NCBI GenBank assembly: GCA_001465935.1
Contig: LNKV01000083.1
Location: 1 to 60,840, forward strand
Direction of reading: 5' to 3'
DNA length: 60,840 nucleotides
From: Clarireedia homoeocarpa
Lineage: Eukaryota; Ascomycota; Leotiomycetes; Helotiales; Rutstroemiaceae
Positions 33,872-46,000 of this stretch are shown here, one piece after another (positions within the stretch are counted from its first letter, which is position 1; each line of letters opens with the position of its first letter). The notes beneath the pieces were generated by a model that had not been told where the DNA came from, did not search any database, and saw nothing but the letters and a program-made list of their open reading frames with translations. A program made the position numbers and the translations under genes.

Positions 33872-35585
33872 CTAATGCCGCCATATACGGACCGCTTTGT
33901 CTTTACCACCACTAGCCACTTTCTGTCCATCCGGACTCCAATCCACGGCGTACACTTCGTCTTTATGACCAGGGAGATCTGCGTGCGATATAGAATATTA
34001 GCAATAAAGTCACGCCTAGAATATGTCGGAAATTGGGGAGGGGGGAAAGTGCGGGAATCGAAATAACATATATATATACCTTCCGCCAACTTAAACGTCC
34101 TCATATCCCACACCTTCAGCGTCGTATCCTTGCTCCCCGTCACCAGCAGCCGCGAATCGGGACTAAAAGCGCACTGATACACCGGCGCCACATGACCCCT
34201 CAACGTATTAATAAACTTCCCGTCCCGCGCATTCCAGATCTTTGTATGGTTGTCGAATCCCGATGATGCGATGAGCAGGCCGTCGGGCGAGAACGTGACG
34301 TGGTTGACTTGTTTTTGATGTCCGAGGAGCCGGGCGATCGGTTTGTTGGATTGGGACGGCTCCCAGAGATACATGGTGAAGTCGTCGCTGGCGGAGACGA
34401 GCCGCTCGACGACGGCGCCGCCAATAGTGGAGGCTTTTAGGAAGCGCTCTTTGGCGCGCGCGTGCTGCGCTTCGGGGCCGGAGGGGATTTTGCCGGTGTG
34501 GTCGTGGTAGGCGGTGCGCATGACGAAGTCGGTTGAGAGCGCGAGGTGATTGACCCAGTGGGCGTGGGCGTTCAGTGAGTGGGCGAGAGTGCCGTCTTTG
34601 GCATTCCAGACTTTGACCGTCTTGTCGTGTGATCCGGTGTATATGAATCCCGTTCCTCCCCATCTTACACACGATACGGAGCCCTTGTGTCCACTCAGCA
34701 CTATCTCGATCTTCTGCTGATTCGTCGACCATATTCTGACAGTGGCGTCTTTCGACGCGGATGCTAGTCTTGGTTCCCCGGCCTTCTGCACATGGTACGG
34801 CTCCCATGCTAGACTTGTCACCCATTTGGTATGTCCCTTCATCGGATTCCCTAGCTGCTTCCCCGTCTTGGGATCCCATATCCTCACCGTGTTGTCCATG
34901 CTACCCGTCGCAATGCGCGATTCGTCAGGCGACCAACTCACAGCCAGTACCCAGCTCGTATGCCCCTTCAATGTATGTACCGGCGTGCCTGTATCGCAGT
35001 CCCATATCCGCGCAGTGTTGTCTCCACTGCCACTTACCATTCTCGACGAAGATCGCGGGGAGAATTGTGTTGCGAGAATGGCTTCGCCGTGCCCAGGGAT
35101 GGTGGATGCGCATCGTGAAACGGCTTGCACACGGAATACGGCTTGCGGTGCGGCCGAGATGTTTTGCACTTCTTCGGTACTGATGAGGCCGGGGGTTATG
35201 AGGGTTTTGTAAATATTGGTCGGGAAGGCGGTCGTTATTTTCTCGGAGGTCTTCTTATCCGGAACGGGGATTGTGAAGCGGTAGGGTATGTATTCTGAAG
35301 AGTCCTGGAGGTTGTGTTAGATCATTGCGTGTTTGTGTAGTTGATGCGGACACTTACATGACCTTGCAGAGTGTTCAGTAACAGCTCTAGATTTTTTGGA
35401 TTGGCATCTGTGACCGGCACAAGAACTGGACCTTGACCGATTGGAAGTCCTGTGGTTTCGTCGTAGAATTGGAGGCGCAGACTTCCTGCATCACTCGGTA
35501 TTTCTTCGATGTCCTGCTGCTCTCTTGCTCTCTCCGCGGCGTCGGTCCGCTGTCGTTTGCTGGGTGGGGGAAGAACGGTCGCCAT
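33872..35585 (-). CDS. RSA4: Rsa4/Notchless WD40 ribosome-assembly factor
   Basis: Rsa4 (Notchless/NLE1) sits on pre-60S particles and is pulled by the AAA ATPase Rea1 during nuclear ribosome maturation. Minus-strand exons 35585-35358, 35304-34080 and 33978-33872 encode 519 residues, very near yeast Rsa4 (515). The NLE/ubiquitin-like domain occupies roughly residues 35-110: LRLQFYDETTGLPIG, LLLNTLQGH, and YIPYRFTIPVPDKK after intron 1. About eight WD repeats then follow, with units such as GHTSWVLAVSWSPDESRIAT and MRTFKLAEDLPGHKDEVYAV across intron 2. The protein ends KAVRIWRH, as in the family. Both joins restore conserved sequence. The gene is divergent from MSH4 across a 449-bp shared upstream region. 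Confidence 0.95.
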
Positions 35586-36034
35586 TGCTAAGTAACTCTT
35601 ACCAAATTACCAAGAGAATACCCCGAATATCTTCGTAGTATAATTATCAATGTCCTGGGAAGTTGCGAAAACTTGCAACCACTCTTACCAATCTGAGGTA
35701 GCTTTGCAAAAGAAATTAATTTTTTTCAGCCTTATGAGGGTCTGTGCGCCACTGCCCCTCCTCGCCGGCCACTAGAACTAAAGCAAGCCACTTTGCGGAT
35801 CACTTATCCATAAACCATGCAACCGAATCCCAAGAGTATAGTCATCATCGTCAAGCTGACAGCCTTTTTCGTGGAATGGTGTCGAAATCACGTTTCATCA
35901 AACTGATACTTTTGACCGCACTATTCGTTCTGAACGTCATTGATATCCAGACTAATATTTAGCCATTAACTTCTGTTCTCCCATCATTCTAGGTTGTCGT
36001 CAAAACGCGTCTAAGGCTATCGAGCACGAAGAAA
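35586..36034. promoter_or_regulatory. shared divergent promoter region RSA4/MSH4
   Basis: These 449 bp separate the start codons of RSA4 (minus) and MSH4 (plus). An ACGCGT hexamer at 36005-36010, 25 bp before the MSH4 ATG, matches the MluI cell-cycle box. No other element is recognised. Confidence 0.45.
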
Positions 36035-39000
36035 ATGGCCTCCATATCGCGACCATCCACCTCCTACAGCACAGCATCTACAAGCTATCAATATGGATAC
36101 ACCGATTCTACCTCAGGCACTCAGTCAAACACTCGTCGTTCCAGCACCGCCCGTCCCAGCACATCCCGTCCAAGTACTGGACGAAGATCACGAGCCAGCT
36201 CCGTCATTGGGGGTGGAGAAACTCAACAGATCATCTGCGCTCTTAGTGAAAGCCGTGGCGTGTCTCCCACAGTCGGTTTGGCATTCGTGAATATTTCTAC
36301 TGGCGAAGCAGTTCTTAGTCAGATCTGCGATAACCAATTCTATGTCAAGACTCTTCACAAATTGCAGGTCTTTGAACCTACTCAGATCTTGATCGTATCT
36401 ACTGCTGGGCCTCCTAATCCTAAGTCTAATATGTACCGTATTGTTGAAGAGTATATACTCGGAGCGAAGATTGTTACTGTGGATCGCCGATACTGGTCTG
36501 AGACGGCTGGCTTGGATTACATCCAGCAGTTAGCATTCAAGGAGGATGTTGAGGCGATCAAGGTTGCAATTGGAGGCAACTACTTCTCGACATGTTGTTT
36601 TTCTGCAGTAAGTGCCCACAGCTCCTATGATTACAAATCTTCACGACCTAACAAAATTCATTCTTTAGGCCTTGAAGTACATTGATATGAGCATGTCTCT
36701 TACATTTGCCTTCCATTCTCTTCGTATCAAGTTCCAGCCCTCGGAGGATTCTATGATGATCGATCTAGCTACAATACAGTCTCTTGAACTGATCCAAAAT
36801 TTACAGAGTGCCAAATCCAAAGATTGCTTATATGGGCTGATGAATGAGACACTGACCCCCATGGGTTCAAGGCTTTTAAGAAGCAACATCCTGCAGCCAT
36901 CCACGCAGCCAGAACTATTGACTCTGCGATATGATGCTCTTTCGGAGTTGTCGGAAAATGAAGACATATTCTTGCAGACTAGACAAGGTCGACGAATATT
37001 CCAAATTAGCCACTGCTTTAACTGACGAAATTGTGCAGCATTGAAGTCAATTGGTGATATTGAAAAGCTGCTCACTTCTGTACGTATCTCATTTTTCCTT
37101 ATTGCACAGCAGATGTCTAATTTATCGAAGCTCATAATAATACCGAAGCATCCAGACATATGGAATTCGTCGCAGGATATAAACAACATTTTGATGTTAA
37201 AGTCGTTCGTGCAAGCAGTTGGACCTGTGTTTGAGGGGCTACTTGGGGCTCAATCAGAACTGTTGGCTCGGATTCGAGGTGCATGCCGAGCTGAGATCAT
37301 CGACTGTACAATGCGGCTTATTAGCGAGGTCATCAACGACGATGTCACTTATCAAAAGACTCCTCTCGACCTACGTAACCAACGGACATATGCAGTCAAG
37401 GTACTTATTCCTTTCTCTGTGCAATAACCATAAATGCTCAAATCGTCCAGGCTGGCGTAAGTGGCTTCTTGGATGTAGCACGTCAAACTTTCAAAGAGGC
37501 AACAGAAGATGTGCATCAACATGTTACGGAAATTAACCGTACAGCTTCCTTCCCTAGTTGACGAATTCTACTGATACATCAAATAGAGAAGTATGAAATG
37601 CAGGCTGAAACTAGGTTCGATAACCCTCGTGGATACTACCTGCGCTTCTCCGAGAATGATTTCGACGGCCGTAAAGTTCCTGAAATACTAGTGAATTGCT
37701 TTCGGAAAAGAGGCTTCATCGAATGTCAAACTTTGGACCTTATGAAGCTGAACCAGAAGATAGCTGATTCACACGAAGAAGTCATATTAATGAGCGATAA
37801 AACGATTCAGGAACTCCTTGACAATGTTCGAAGTGAAGTGCCAAATTTGTTCAAGGTCTGTGAAAGTATAGCCATGCTCGACATGATCACATCTTTTGCT
37901 CAACTGGTCACTACTCAAGACTCATACACTAGACCCGAGATTACTGATTGTATAGCTATCAAATCTGGTCGACATCCCATTAGAGATAAGGTTTGGTTAC
38001 GAGCCAGTCTTTCGTGGGAGAACTAGCTAACTATAGCAGAGCCCGTCGTCGAAGTTCATACCCAATGATTACTACGCTACGCAGAATTCCCGCTTTCAAA
38101 TTATTACTGGATGTAATATGAGCGGCAAAAGTACTTACATTCGTGGGGTTGCTCTCATGGCTATCATGGCACAAGTTGGCTGTTTCGTACCAGCTTTATA
38201 TGCTTCATTTCCTATGATTCGTCAACTATTTGCGCGAGTCTCAATGGATGATAGTATTGAAGCCAATGTTTCCACTTTTGCGGCTGAAATGAGAGAAACT
38301 GCATTCATTCTTAGGTCTCAGCGCATTAATAGTGGCTCCAGCTAGTGACTGTAGCTGACGATGTCATTTAGGAATATTGATGAGAGGAGTCTTGCCATTG
38401 TTGATGAACTTGGTAGAGGCACCAGCACGAGGGATGGGCTGGCGATGGCGTTGAGTATCGCAGAGGCTCTTGTTGAAAGCAGAGCACTTATCTGGTTTGT
38501 GACTCATTTTAGGGAGCTAGGTATGGCCTTGGTGTGTTTGTATGAGTCTATGTTGACGTAAGCAGCTCAGATTATGTCGGAGCGTCCCGGCGTTGACGTC
38601 TACCATCTTTCTGTTGACATAAGCAACGAAAATACAATGAGAATGCTATACAAACTCGGGCAAGGTTGTGTAGAAGAGCAACACTATGGTCTGGCTCTAG
38701 CACGGGTAGTTGATCTCCCTACAAAAGTGCTCGAGGTGGCTGAGTATGTCTCACAAACTCTTGTTGCTCGGGCCGAAGCGAAGAAGAGTTCATCTAGAGA
38801 TCATGCAATCAACAAGAGGAGGAAGCTTCTTCGTAGCGTTCAAGAGCAACTAGAGCAGCTTCGAGATAGTCCTATGGAGGATGATGTACTGCTAGACTGG
38901 CTTAGAAAGCTGCAGCAAGAATTTGTTGTCCGCATGGACCAGATCGAGAAGACAATTGCGGATGCGGATGCGGATTCGGATGAATGGGAGGAGAATAATG

Positions 39001-39038
39001 TAAGCGAGGCAAGCGAGGGGACTGCTGATACGGATTAA
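36035..39038 (+). CDS. MSH4: MSH4, meiosis-specific MutS homologue
   Basis: Msh4 pairs with Msh5 (MutS-gamma) to stabilise recombination intermediates and promote meiotic crossovers; it lacks the mismatch-reading domain. Nine exons: 36035-36607, 36669-36987, 37039-37079, 37131-37400, 37451-37538, 37587-37990, 38040-38314, 38372-38520, 38566-39038. Introns are 45-61 nt. Total 863 residues (yeast 878). The first 65 residues are Ser/Thr/Arg-rich. Conserved blocks: GLAFVNISTGEAVLSQI, MIDLATIQSLELIQN, MGSRLLRSNILQPST, LRNQRTYAVKAGVSGFLDVA, NPRGYYLRFSENDF, Walker A TGCNMSGKST (about 589-597), ARVSMDDSIEANVSTFAAEM, Walker B SLAIVDELGRGTSTRDG and WFVTHFRELAQIM. All joins restore MutS sequence; introns 2 (GTCGAC donor) and 7 (GTCTCA donor) have weak donors. 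The C-terminus is acidic. Confidence 0.93.
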
Positions 39039-40242
39039 GCTCGAAGTGGTGAGCTTATACTACTTGTCGTTGAAGTAACACATGGCTTGATAGTTCAGCT
39101 CTTGTTTTATCAATGTGGGCATGTCCCGAAACTGCCAAGGACACTTGGTATATTCGCTTCCCTTGACTGTTGCTCGAGGTAAATAATATACAACTTTATG
39201 GTTCCATGGGCACTTCTATCACCTTGCAAATAGGTTCGACAACCTTTACTTTACTTTTTGAGTTGGTAGTTAAGGCTTAACCGCTTATCTCGAAAGTGGA
39301 CCATGCTTTAGTACTCCCCTTCCTTCTCTGAACTCTTCATGAAATCAATGTACTCGTTGTAACACATCGACTGGAATAGAAGCTTATCTCCGTTTGCTTG
39401 AGAACAGAGGTAGCCTCCAAAAGACCGTTGGTGTTTCACTGAATACTACTTGTTCCGTGCAATTAATTAATTGAAGTTAAGACCGGCAAATACGCTAGAG
39501 TATAGAAGCTTATCTCCGTTTGCTTGAGAACGGAGGTAGCTTCCAAAAGACCGTCGGTGTTTCACTGAATATTGCTTGTTCCGTATAATTAATTGATTAT
39601 AGTTAAGACCGGCAAATATACTAAAGTATAAAAGCTTATCTCCGTTTGCTTGAGAACAAAGGTAGTCTCCGAAAGACCGTCGGTGTTCCACTGAATACTG
39701 TTAGTTCCGTATCATTGATTGATTGTAGTTAGGACCGGCAAATACGCTAGGGCACAGTTGTATACCAGCGTGCCGACCCGTGGTTGAATTATGCGAGCCC
39801 CTGTTATTTGCCCCTTTTATGGTGGGATTGACAGCGGGATTGGCAGGGGGACCATGATGTCCGCGGACGAACCGTGTGGACGGTCCATGGAACTACTGCA
39901 CATTTTGTGTATCCGTACTCCCTGTTGCGGGAATAAGAAATCTCTTCATTCACACACTCTACGTCAATTGGTCCTAACCGCTCCGCTGGTCCCGGCTGCT
40001 TTTGATGTGATACATTAGTTACCCCGCTTCCATTGCAGAGTGGTAGCATGTGTCTAGAATATGCGGTGACGCTTTCAAGTACTTAAAGCATACCTCCTCT
40101 GTCACTTACCATTTCTTATGACCGATTAGTTTGTACTTTTCAACAACTATATTAAACCAAGAATCGTTCAACAAAATTTCCTCAGGAAAGCATCTTTGGA
40201 GAGAAAGTCCTTCAACGTCAAGACCAAACAGAATCAATAATC
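39039..40242. other. intergenic between MSH4 and FAD monooxygenase
   Basis: Apart from the 126-bp minisatellite nothing is recognised. The last 150 bp are A/C-rich leader sequence of the monooxygenase. Confidence 0.45.
39376..39753. repeat. 126-bp minisatellite, three copies
   Basis: Three head-to-tail copies with an exact 126-bp period: the anchor AGCTTATCTC occurs at 39381, 39507 and 39633. Copies are about 88-92% identical, and most differences are transitions. The period is 42 codons, so one minus-strand frame (39691-39467) encodes a repeated peptide containing HRRSFG and SQANGDKLL; that frame is interrupted by stops in the outer copies. The repeat has no stable leader, spacer or Cas context. 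Confidence 0.9.
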
Positions 40243-41740
40243 ATGAACGGCCAATCAAGCATGAAAGTCCTGATTATCGGGGCCGGTAAGTTAATTCTTT
40301 CGGCAGGCCCTCTTTTCTCAACTGACACTTGCAGGTACTACCGGTCTCCTGATAGCACAGGGTTTGAAAAAATCAGGTATCTCATTCGAGGTCTACGAGC
40401 GTTCCGCTTCCGCAGATTACTCCGACCGAGCTCGAGACTGGTCAATGGCCTTGCATTGGGGCTCCACTAACTTCGAATCCTGCCTACCGGAAGAGATTCT
40501 TTCCAATATCGGAGCTTTGCAAACTGATGAGTATTATCATGACCTCCACGGACAAATGCCGCCAGTGCCAGTTACAGACGGAGCAACCGGCGAGTTGCTA
40601 ATGCATGTCTCGTCCACTGGACTCAGACGTGCAAGTCGAAGGAAGATGAGAAATTTATTTGCTACAGGACTGGACATTCATTGGGGCATGAAAGTCACAT
40701 CTATTGATGTAACTGAGACTTCAGTCACAGTAACATTTGAGGACGGAACCACAGCAACCGGTACCCATCTCGTTGGAGCGGATGGAGCCAAATCCATCGT
40801 TCGAACAACCCTACTAGGTGATAAGGCCGCACTCACACCTCTCCCATACACGCTGCTCAACTTCAAGCTTAGCTACTCAGCTGAACAGGCGCGTTATCTG
40901 AAGGAGACACCGGAGTTCCATCCTATTATGAACTTTTCGTCCCATCACGAGCACAGGACTATGTGTATGCTTGCCAATTTGGACATTGTGGATAAGGATA
41001 GGCCTGAGACTTGGGTCTTTCAACTACTTTATAGCGTATATGAGGACGAGCCGGGAAAACAGGCGATGTTGCTTGGTATGACTGATGCAGAGCGGATAGC
41101 GTGGATGAAGAGTAGGTCGCACTTGTGGGCTGAGCCGTTTAAGAGTGCTACAGATTGGATACCGGAAGGTACACCGGTAAGTCAACTTCTACTTATAGAA
41201 GCATAATCAGCGTAGAACATTCCTCCTGGGGGAGGAAGGTGGCTGCAGACTTTCATTACCAAAGCTCTAGCAATTCGCTGACGCAGCTTAGATTCCCGCC
41301 GATGTTTGCAAGCTCTGGAAAGACCCTGTTCCGTGGGATAACCGCAAAGGTCGCATAACACTAGCTGGCGACGCCGCACACGCAATGACACCTCGTAAGC
41401 TCCCATTTCTATCATGCCCATAAGTACTGTCCAATCATCCATTGCTAATCATCCCTCCCCAGATCGCGGCCAAGGTCTTAACAACGCCATCGAAGACGCC
41501 GCCAAGTACGTCGCGGCAATCCGAAAGATCGTCAATGGAGCCGATGCTGCTGGCGAAATCGCAGCATATGACGCAGATGTGTTCGAGCGTGGTAAGCGGG
41601 AAATTGGCATTTCGTATGTTTCGACTGTGGCGACACATGATGTCGTTACTTTTAAGGATGGACCGCTGTATAAGATGGGGCTTAAGCGTCCTGATGCAGA
41701 GGTTGTAGAGGCTGCGGCTCAGGCGGTGGATGTGAGATAA
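40243..41740 (+). CDS. FAD-dependent monooxygenase (PHBH fold)
   Basis: Flavoprotein hydroxylase of the p-hydroxybenzoate-hydroxylase fold. Exons are 40243-40285, 40335-41176, 41292-41394 and 41463-41740; the product is 421 residues, the usual length. The Rossmann signature VLIIGAGTTGLLIAQGLK is created by splicing intron 1. THLVGADGAKSIVR is the second FAD/NAD(P)H motif and GRITLAGDAAHAMTPHRGQG, spanning intron 3, is the third, contacting the FAD ribityl chain; NNAIEDAAKY follows. The acceptor for intron 2 (115 nt) is the AG at 41290-41291, because it yields EGTPIPADVCKLWKDP. The substrate is unknown; such enzymes act on aromatic or polyketide compounds in catabolism or secondary metabolism. 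No other biosynthetic gene is adjacent. It lies 2.6 kb from the repeat compartment. Confidence 0.92.
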
Positions 41741-42640
41741 GAGATGTGGTGGTTTGGGGCTCTGTGGTTCAGGTAGATGATTGATATGTGAGGGTGTGGT
41801 ACAGGGCCGATTCAGATATCTGTTGGATTCTATTGTTAGTTTTGCTTGAGAAATTGGATTCTATTGTTAGTTTTGTTTGAGAAATGTAGAGAATTTGCTT
41901 GGCCATCATTGGATGTCTTTCCATCCCATGTGTTCGTTGACATGCCGCGAGTGTAAGGCCTGACAGAGTTGTTCCTAAGTATTATCTTCGCCATCACCTT
42001 TGGTGTCAGAGTAAACAACGAGAGTGAAACTACCCGTCAGCAGGCAGGCTCTTCGATTACAAACACTATAGGAAAGAAATCTCGAACAAAGTTCAAGTCA
42101 TCGGAAGAATTATCATTACCAATAATCCTATTCAGGGCAGACCCTCGTGAAATAACCGCATCCCAGAACCGAAAATGTAGCGTATATTCTAGCCCAGCCG
42201 CCCTACTAGATACCACGAGATAGACATGCTTAATAAATGGCGCGACATAAGGGTGACCCCAGGATTCCGAAAGACCATTTCCCCAGAAAATCAGTCGACT
42301 TAGCTAAAAATCCCACCATTTCTCGTCATAAGGCATGTGCTATCTCGAAATGCGGAGTGATCGGGCGCGGCCGGTCGTGTCAGAAATCGCCTGATTTTCT
42401 GCCTGTCGTACGACCCCACCACGTACACGAGTTGCGCAGAGTCGAATCCTACAAGTTGGTAGATGTAGTACATATATACTCGGAGGATGTGGGTGAAGAT
42501 GAATATGAGATTTGTATACACAGCTACATCTTTTGGATATCACTAAATAAGTCCTCACACAATATCATAACTTTTCGCACTCGTATTCGGATTCGGATAC
42601 TCGAAGCACTTACCAACAACCACCACATACCATTACAAAC
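41741..42640. other. intergenic
   Basis: No gene is supported. A 33-bp direct repeat (GGATTCTATTGTTAGTTTTG with flanking bases) occurs twice at about 41823-41885, just after the monooxygenase. Confidence 0.45.
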
Positions 42641-42997
42641 ATGTCTGTAAGCGCCAAACGCGAAGCCGTGATCATGATCATCGGCGCAATGGGTGGTCTG
42701 ATCGGTGCCAATGCTCTGCTAAGACCAAGCAATCCTCACTATAGCATCAAAGCAAGCATGGACAGTCAACTCGACCGATACAATGCACATGCTCCTCGCG
42801 TTGAGCAAGATCCTCTGTATGTGTATTTCAATTTCGTAGACTTTCAGTGATATGGTGGGTATACCGCCAGGAAGTTTGACCATGTTACTGACTGTGCTTT
42901 TAGAGACACAATCTTCGATCGAACGGCGCTGATGATGAAGGTTAAGGAGGATAAGCCGTGGAACAAGACCTATTCGGAGAAAGAGAGGAGGCTATAG
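42641..42997 (+). CDS. small single-pass membrane protein, unidentified
   Basis: Exons 42641-42816 and 42904-42997 with an 87-nt intron give 89 residues. The N-terminus MSVSAKREAVIMIIGAMGGL begins a single hydrophobic helix (about residues 8-27) ending at an Arg-Pro; the rest is hydrophilic and basic (NPHYSIKASMDSQLDRYN, then MMKVKEDKPWNKTYSEKERR). Size, single helix and basic soluble tail recall small accessory subunits of mitochondrial inner-membrane complexes, but I cannot name one. The splice (GTATGT donor, TTTTAG acceptor) gives DPLDTIFDRTALM. A leader of CACCACA-type precedes the ATG. Without splicing the frame ends eleven codons into the intron. Confidence 0.72.
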
Positions 42998-44083
42998 GGC
43001 TCATGTTGTAGTCCAAAATGAACTTTTTTGAGAATATCAGAGCATTATCGTCGGCGGAGGGGTCGGGAGTTTGACATGGCGTCTACTTCTTAAAGGGAAT
43101 TATAACGGGCGTTCGGACCTGGAGTTAGAGCATCATTTTCTCGATGAAAGACCGATTCTGTCTCTCAACATATAATTAAAAGCGAATTGACTTGCTTCTA
43201 AATTCATGCAATGATTGAAAACCAATGCTCGACCCTGACCTCAGGCTTCCTTGTGTGGTGATGACCGCTGCAGCTAAATTTCAGCATCGAATGCAAGATG
43301 CCTTTCCGCAGCTAAGAAGATTGTGATAGAGCTACCGCTTGGTATGAATTGAAAGATAAGTAGTTACAATATTTCCTTGACGCATACATACAATTCTGCG
43401 AAGGCAACGAAGAAGGAAAGGCTCGCGGTGCCCGGCGAAGTAGCGGCTGCAACGAGCACCCTGACTGACGCTTGATGAGAAGATGCAGAATGCTGCTCAA
43501 GACGAAAGTATGTGACCGGATAGTAAAAATGTATCTCCATATAACCATTTTAATGAATGATAATTTCGGCAGCTGAAGTCCTACTAGTTTTGTTGCACTT
43601 GCAGTTATATAGCTAAGGATTGATCTCATATGAAAGCGACTCCTTGTATGAATGGAGACCACTTGATTCGACGATAAAAACATTACTATGGCCGTTGATT
43701 TAAAGATTCTCACGTGTGCGAAAGAATCTTACCGGATTGAGAAATCGGCGAAAATTGGGTGAGCTTAAGGTTAAACCATCATACAAACCTACTTAGTAAT
43801 CATCAAGCTCAACTTCAATTTCCCACCAGGAGGAGCTGTAGTAATTTATTGACTGCTGTGCAATTGGTCTTAAAGATTACATTCTTATATATGAGATATA
43901 CTTGTACCAAGTACACTAGAGCTTCAATGGTCTTGTATACCTCTTAGGAGTATATCTCTATAGTTGGATTTGTGCCAAGGTAAGACTACTAAAGGTCGAG
44001 GGGTGTGTTACCTCTCGAATAGACATCTAAGCAGCTATTAACCTCAATCTTCATTCTCAGCTCTCCAGCATATGGCTATAGGA
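42998..44083. other. intergenic before the repeat compartment
   Basis: No gene is supported; composition drifts towards AT. One minus-strand open frame (43312-43713) has no motif and unlikely composition. Confidence 0.45.
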
Positions 44084-44322
44084 GCAAAGTGCTAAGCGAC
44101 AGCAAGGTCTCCTTATTTGGATAATTTACCTGCCTGCGCCGTTGAGTTCGATCGTAGATAGTCTTGAGTTCTTCGTATTGCTCTGCTACCTGCCACCCGT
44201 AGCAGTTCGCTACCTCATCACGAAGAGCTGCATCCGTTGTGCCTGCTACTCATTTCCTCTGGGTTGGTTCTCGCTCTTCCTAATAATCGTTTAATATTCT
44301 TGCTGACTTTAAAAACTGTTCC
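44084..44322 (-). pseudogene. degraded coding fragment, unidentified
   Basis: Minus-strand reading gives protein-like sequence, including TTDAALRDEVANCYGWQVAE and QYEELKTIYDRTQRRRQVN, interrupted by a TAG and a TGA, both one transition from Trp (the TAG also from Gln). It lies just left of the repeat boundary. It is probably a transposon- or gene-derived relic; I do not recognise the family. Confidence 0.4.
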
Positions 44323-44346
44323 TGGAAATGGATCCAATTGATTTTG

Positions 44347-44457
44347 TCGGTTCACTCAGTACAGCTGTAGGTGACGCAGGATAATATAGGTTAAAAACTC
44401 ATTTGTATTATCTTGCGCAAAGAGAGAAGAGAGAATCTCTCTTGCTTGCTAACTATA
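44347..44457. repeat. LTR-like fragment with little RIP damage
   Basis: This 111-bp stretch, cut off by the assembly gap, aligns without gaps to 48638-48748 and 49709-49819. All differences from the 48638 copy are C-to-T or G-to-A in that copy. It is the best-preserved version of the family in the window. Confidence 0.85.
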
Positions 44458-44562
44458 NNNNNNNNNNNNNNNNNNNNNNNNNNNNNNNNNNNNNNNNNNN
44501 NNNNNNNNNNNNNNNNNNNNNNNNNNNNNNNNNNNNNNNNNNNNNNNNNNNNNNNNNNNNNN
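44458..44562. other. assembly gap (105 N)
   Basis: Run of N exactly where GC-balanced DNA gives way to extremely AT-rich DNA. The true distance and junction are unknown. Confidence 0.99.
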
Positions 44563-45806
44563 ATAATTAATAAATAATATTTAATTTTAAGAACTTTAAA
44601 TTTATATTTTATTATTAAATTAGAAATAAATCTAAAGTTTATATTATTAATTTATTAATTTATTTAATTAATTATTATTTTTACTTTTATTTTTATTTTT
44701 TTTTATTTTTTTATTATTTTTTTTATAAAAAAACTTTATAAATTAATAATATTAATCTTTTAATTAAAATTATTAATAAATTAATATTTTATTATTACTT
44801 TAAAAAATTAATAAATAAATATATTAAAAATTATATTAAAAAATATATATAAATTTAAATTTATTATCTAAATATTTAAAAATAAATTCTATTAAAAAAG
44901 AAAATAATATAATAATTTATTTTAAATTAATTATATTAACTTAAAACTTTAAATTATTATTTTATTATTTAATAAAAATCTTTTATATTAAGTAATTATT
45001 AAATTAATTTAAATTAAATATTTTAATATTTTAAAAATAAAATATTATTTTTATTATATTCTATTAAAATTAATTAATTAATTAATATTTATTTTCTTTA
45101 TTTTTTAATTTATATATAATTTATTTAATAACTTTTATTTAATTTATTAACTTTTTTAATTATATTTTAAATATTTGTTTTTAAAATTATTTTAATAAAA
45201 TAATAAACTTTTAATATTAATAATTAGAATCTTTTATTAATTATAAGTTTATTAAATATAAAAGTTTTTATATAATAAATAAAAATTTATATTAATTTAT
45301 AAATAATTAATAAATAATATTTAATTTTAAGAACTTTAAATTTATATTTTATTATTATTTTAAACTTATATTTTATTATTAAATTAATAATATTAATCTT
45401 TTAATTAAATTTATTAATTAGTTAATATCTTATTATTATTTTAATTAATTAATAAATATAAATACTAAAAATTATATTAGAAAATATATATAAATTTAAA
45501 TATTATTATCTAGATATTTAAAAATAAATTTTATTAAAAAAACAAATAATATAAAAATTCGATTTTAAATTAATTATATAAACTTAATATTTTAAATTAT
45601 AACTTTATTAATTAATAAAAATCTTTTATATTAATTAGTTACTAAACTAATTTAAATTTAATATTTTAATATTTTAAAAATAAAATATTATTTTTATTAT
45701 AAATTTAATAAAAAATATTAAATATAAGAAATTTTATATAAATAATATTTATTTATAATTATTTTATATATAAAACTAAAAAATAAATTTTTAATAATTT
45801 AATAAA
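44563..45806. repeat. extremely AT-rich duplicated block
   Basis: Composed almost only of A and T with long TA-rich runs. It contains internal direct repeats: 44563-44620 resembles 45303-45350, and about 44740-45060 resembles 45385-45705. No protein trace can be read. This is the end state expected of an old repeat saturated by RIP. Confidence 0.7.
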
Positions 45807-46000
45807 TATAATAATTTATATAAAATCGTATATATAATATATTAGTCTAATTAAAATACTTCTTTATAAAATATTATTTTATATAAATTTTAAAACTCTA
45901 AGTTATATAAAGTCTTTCTTTTTATATATAACTTTAGTTTTATAATTCAATATTTTAAAATTATTTAGTATCTTTATTAATAGTTTTATTATATTATATT
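45807..46000 (+). repeat. 5' LTR of gag-only element
   Basis: Matches 47749-47942 over its length (TATATAA..TCGTATATATAA near the start). Nearly every C and G of the right copy is T or A here, so this copy is the more damaged one. Confidence 0.6.

Noticed and set aside
39376..39753. Direct repeats as a CRISPR array
   Set aside because: Period is 126 bp with no unique spacers, the units are contiguous, and the host is a eukaryote.
43312..43713. Minus-strand 133-residue frame
   Set aside because: Skewed composition and no motif near the AT-rich boundary.
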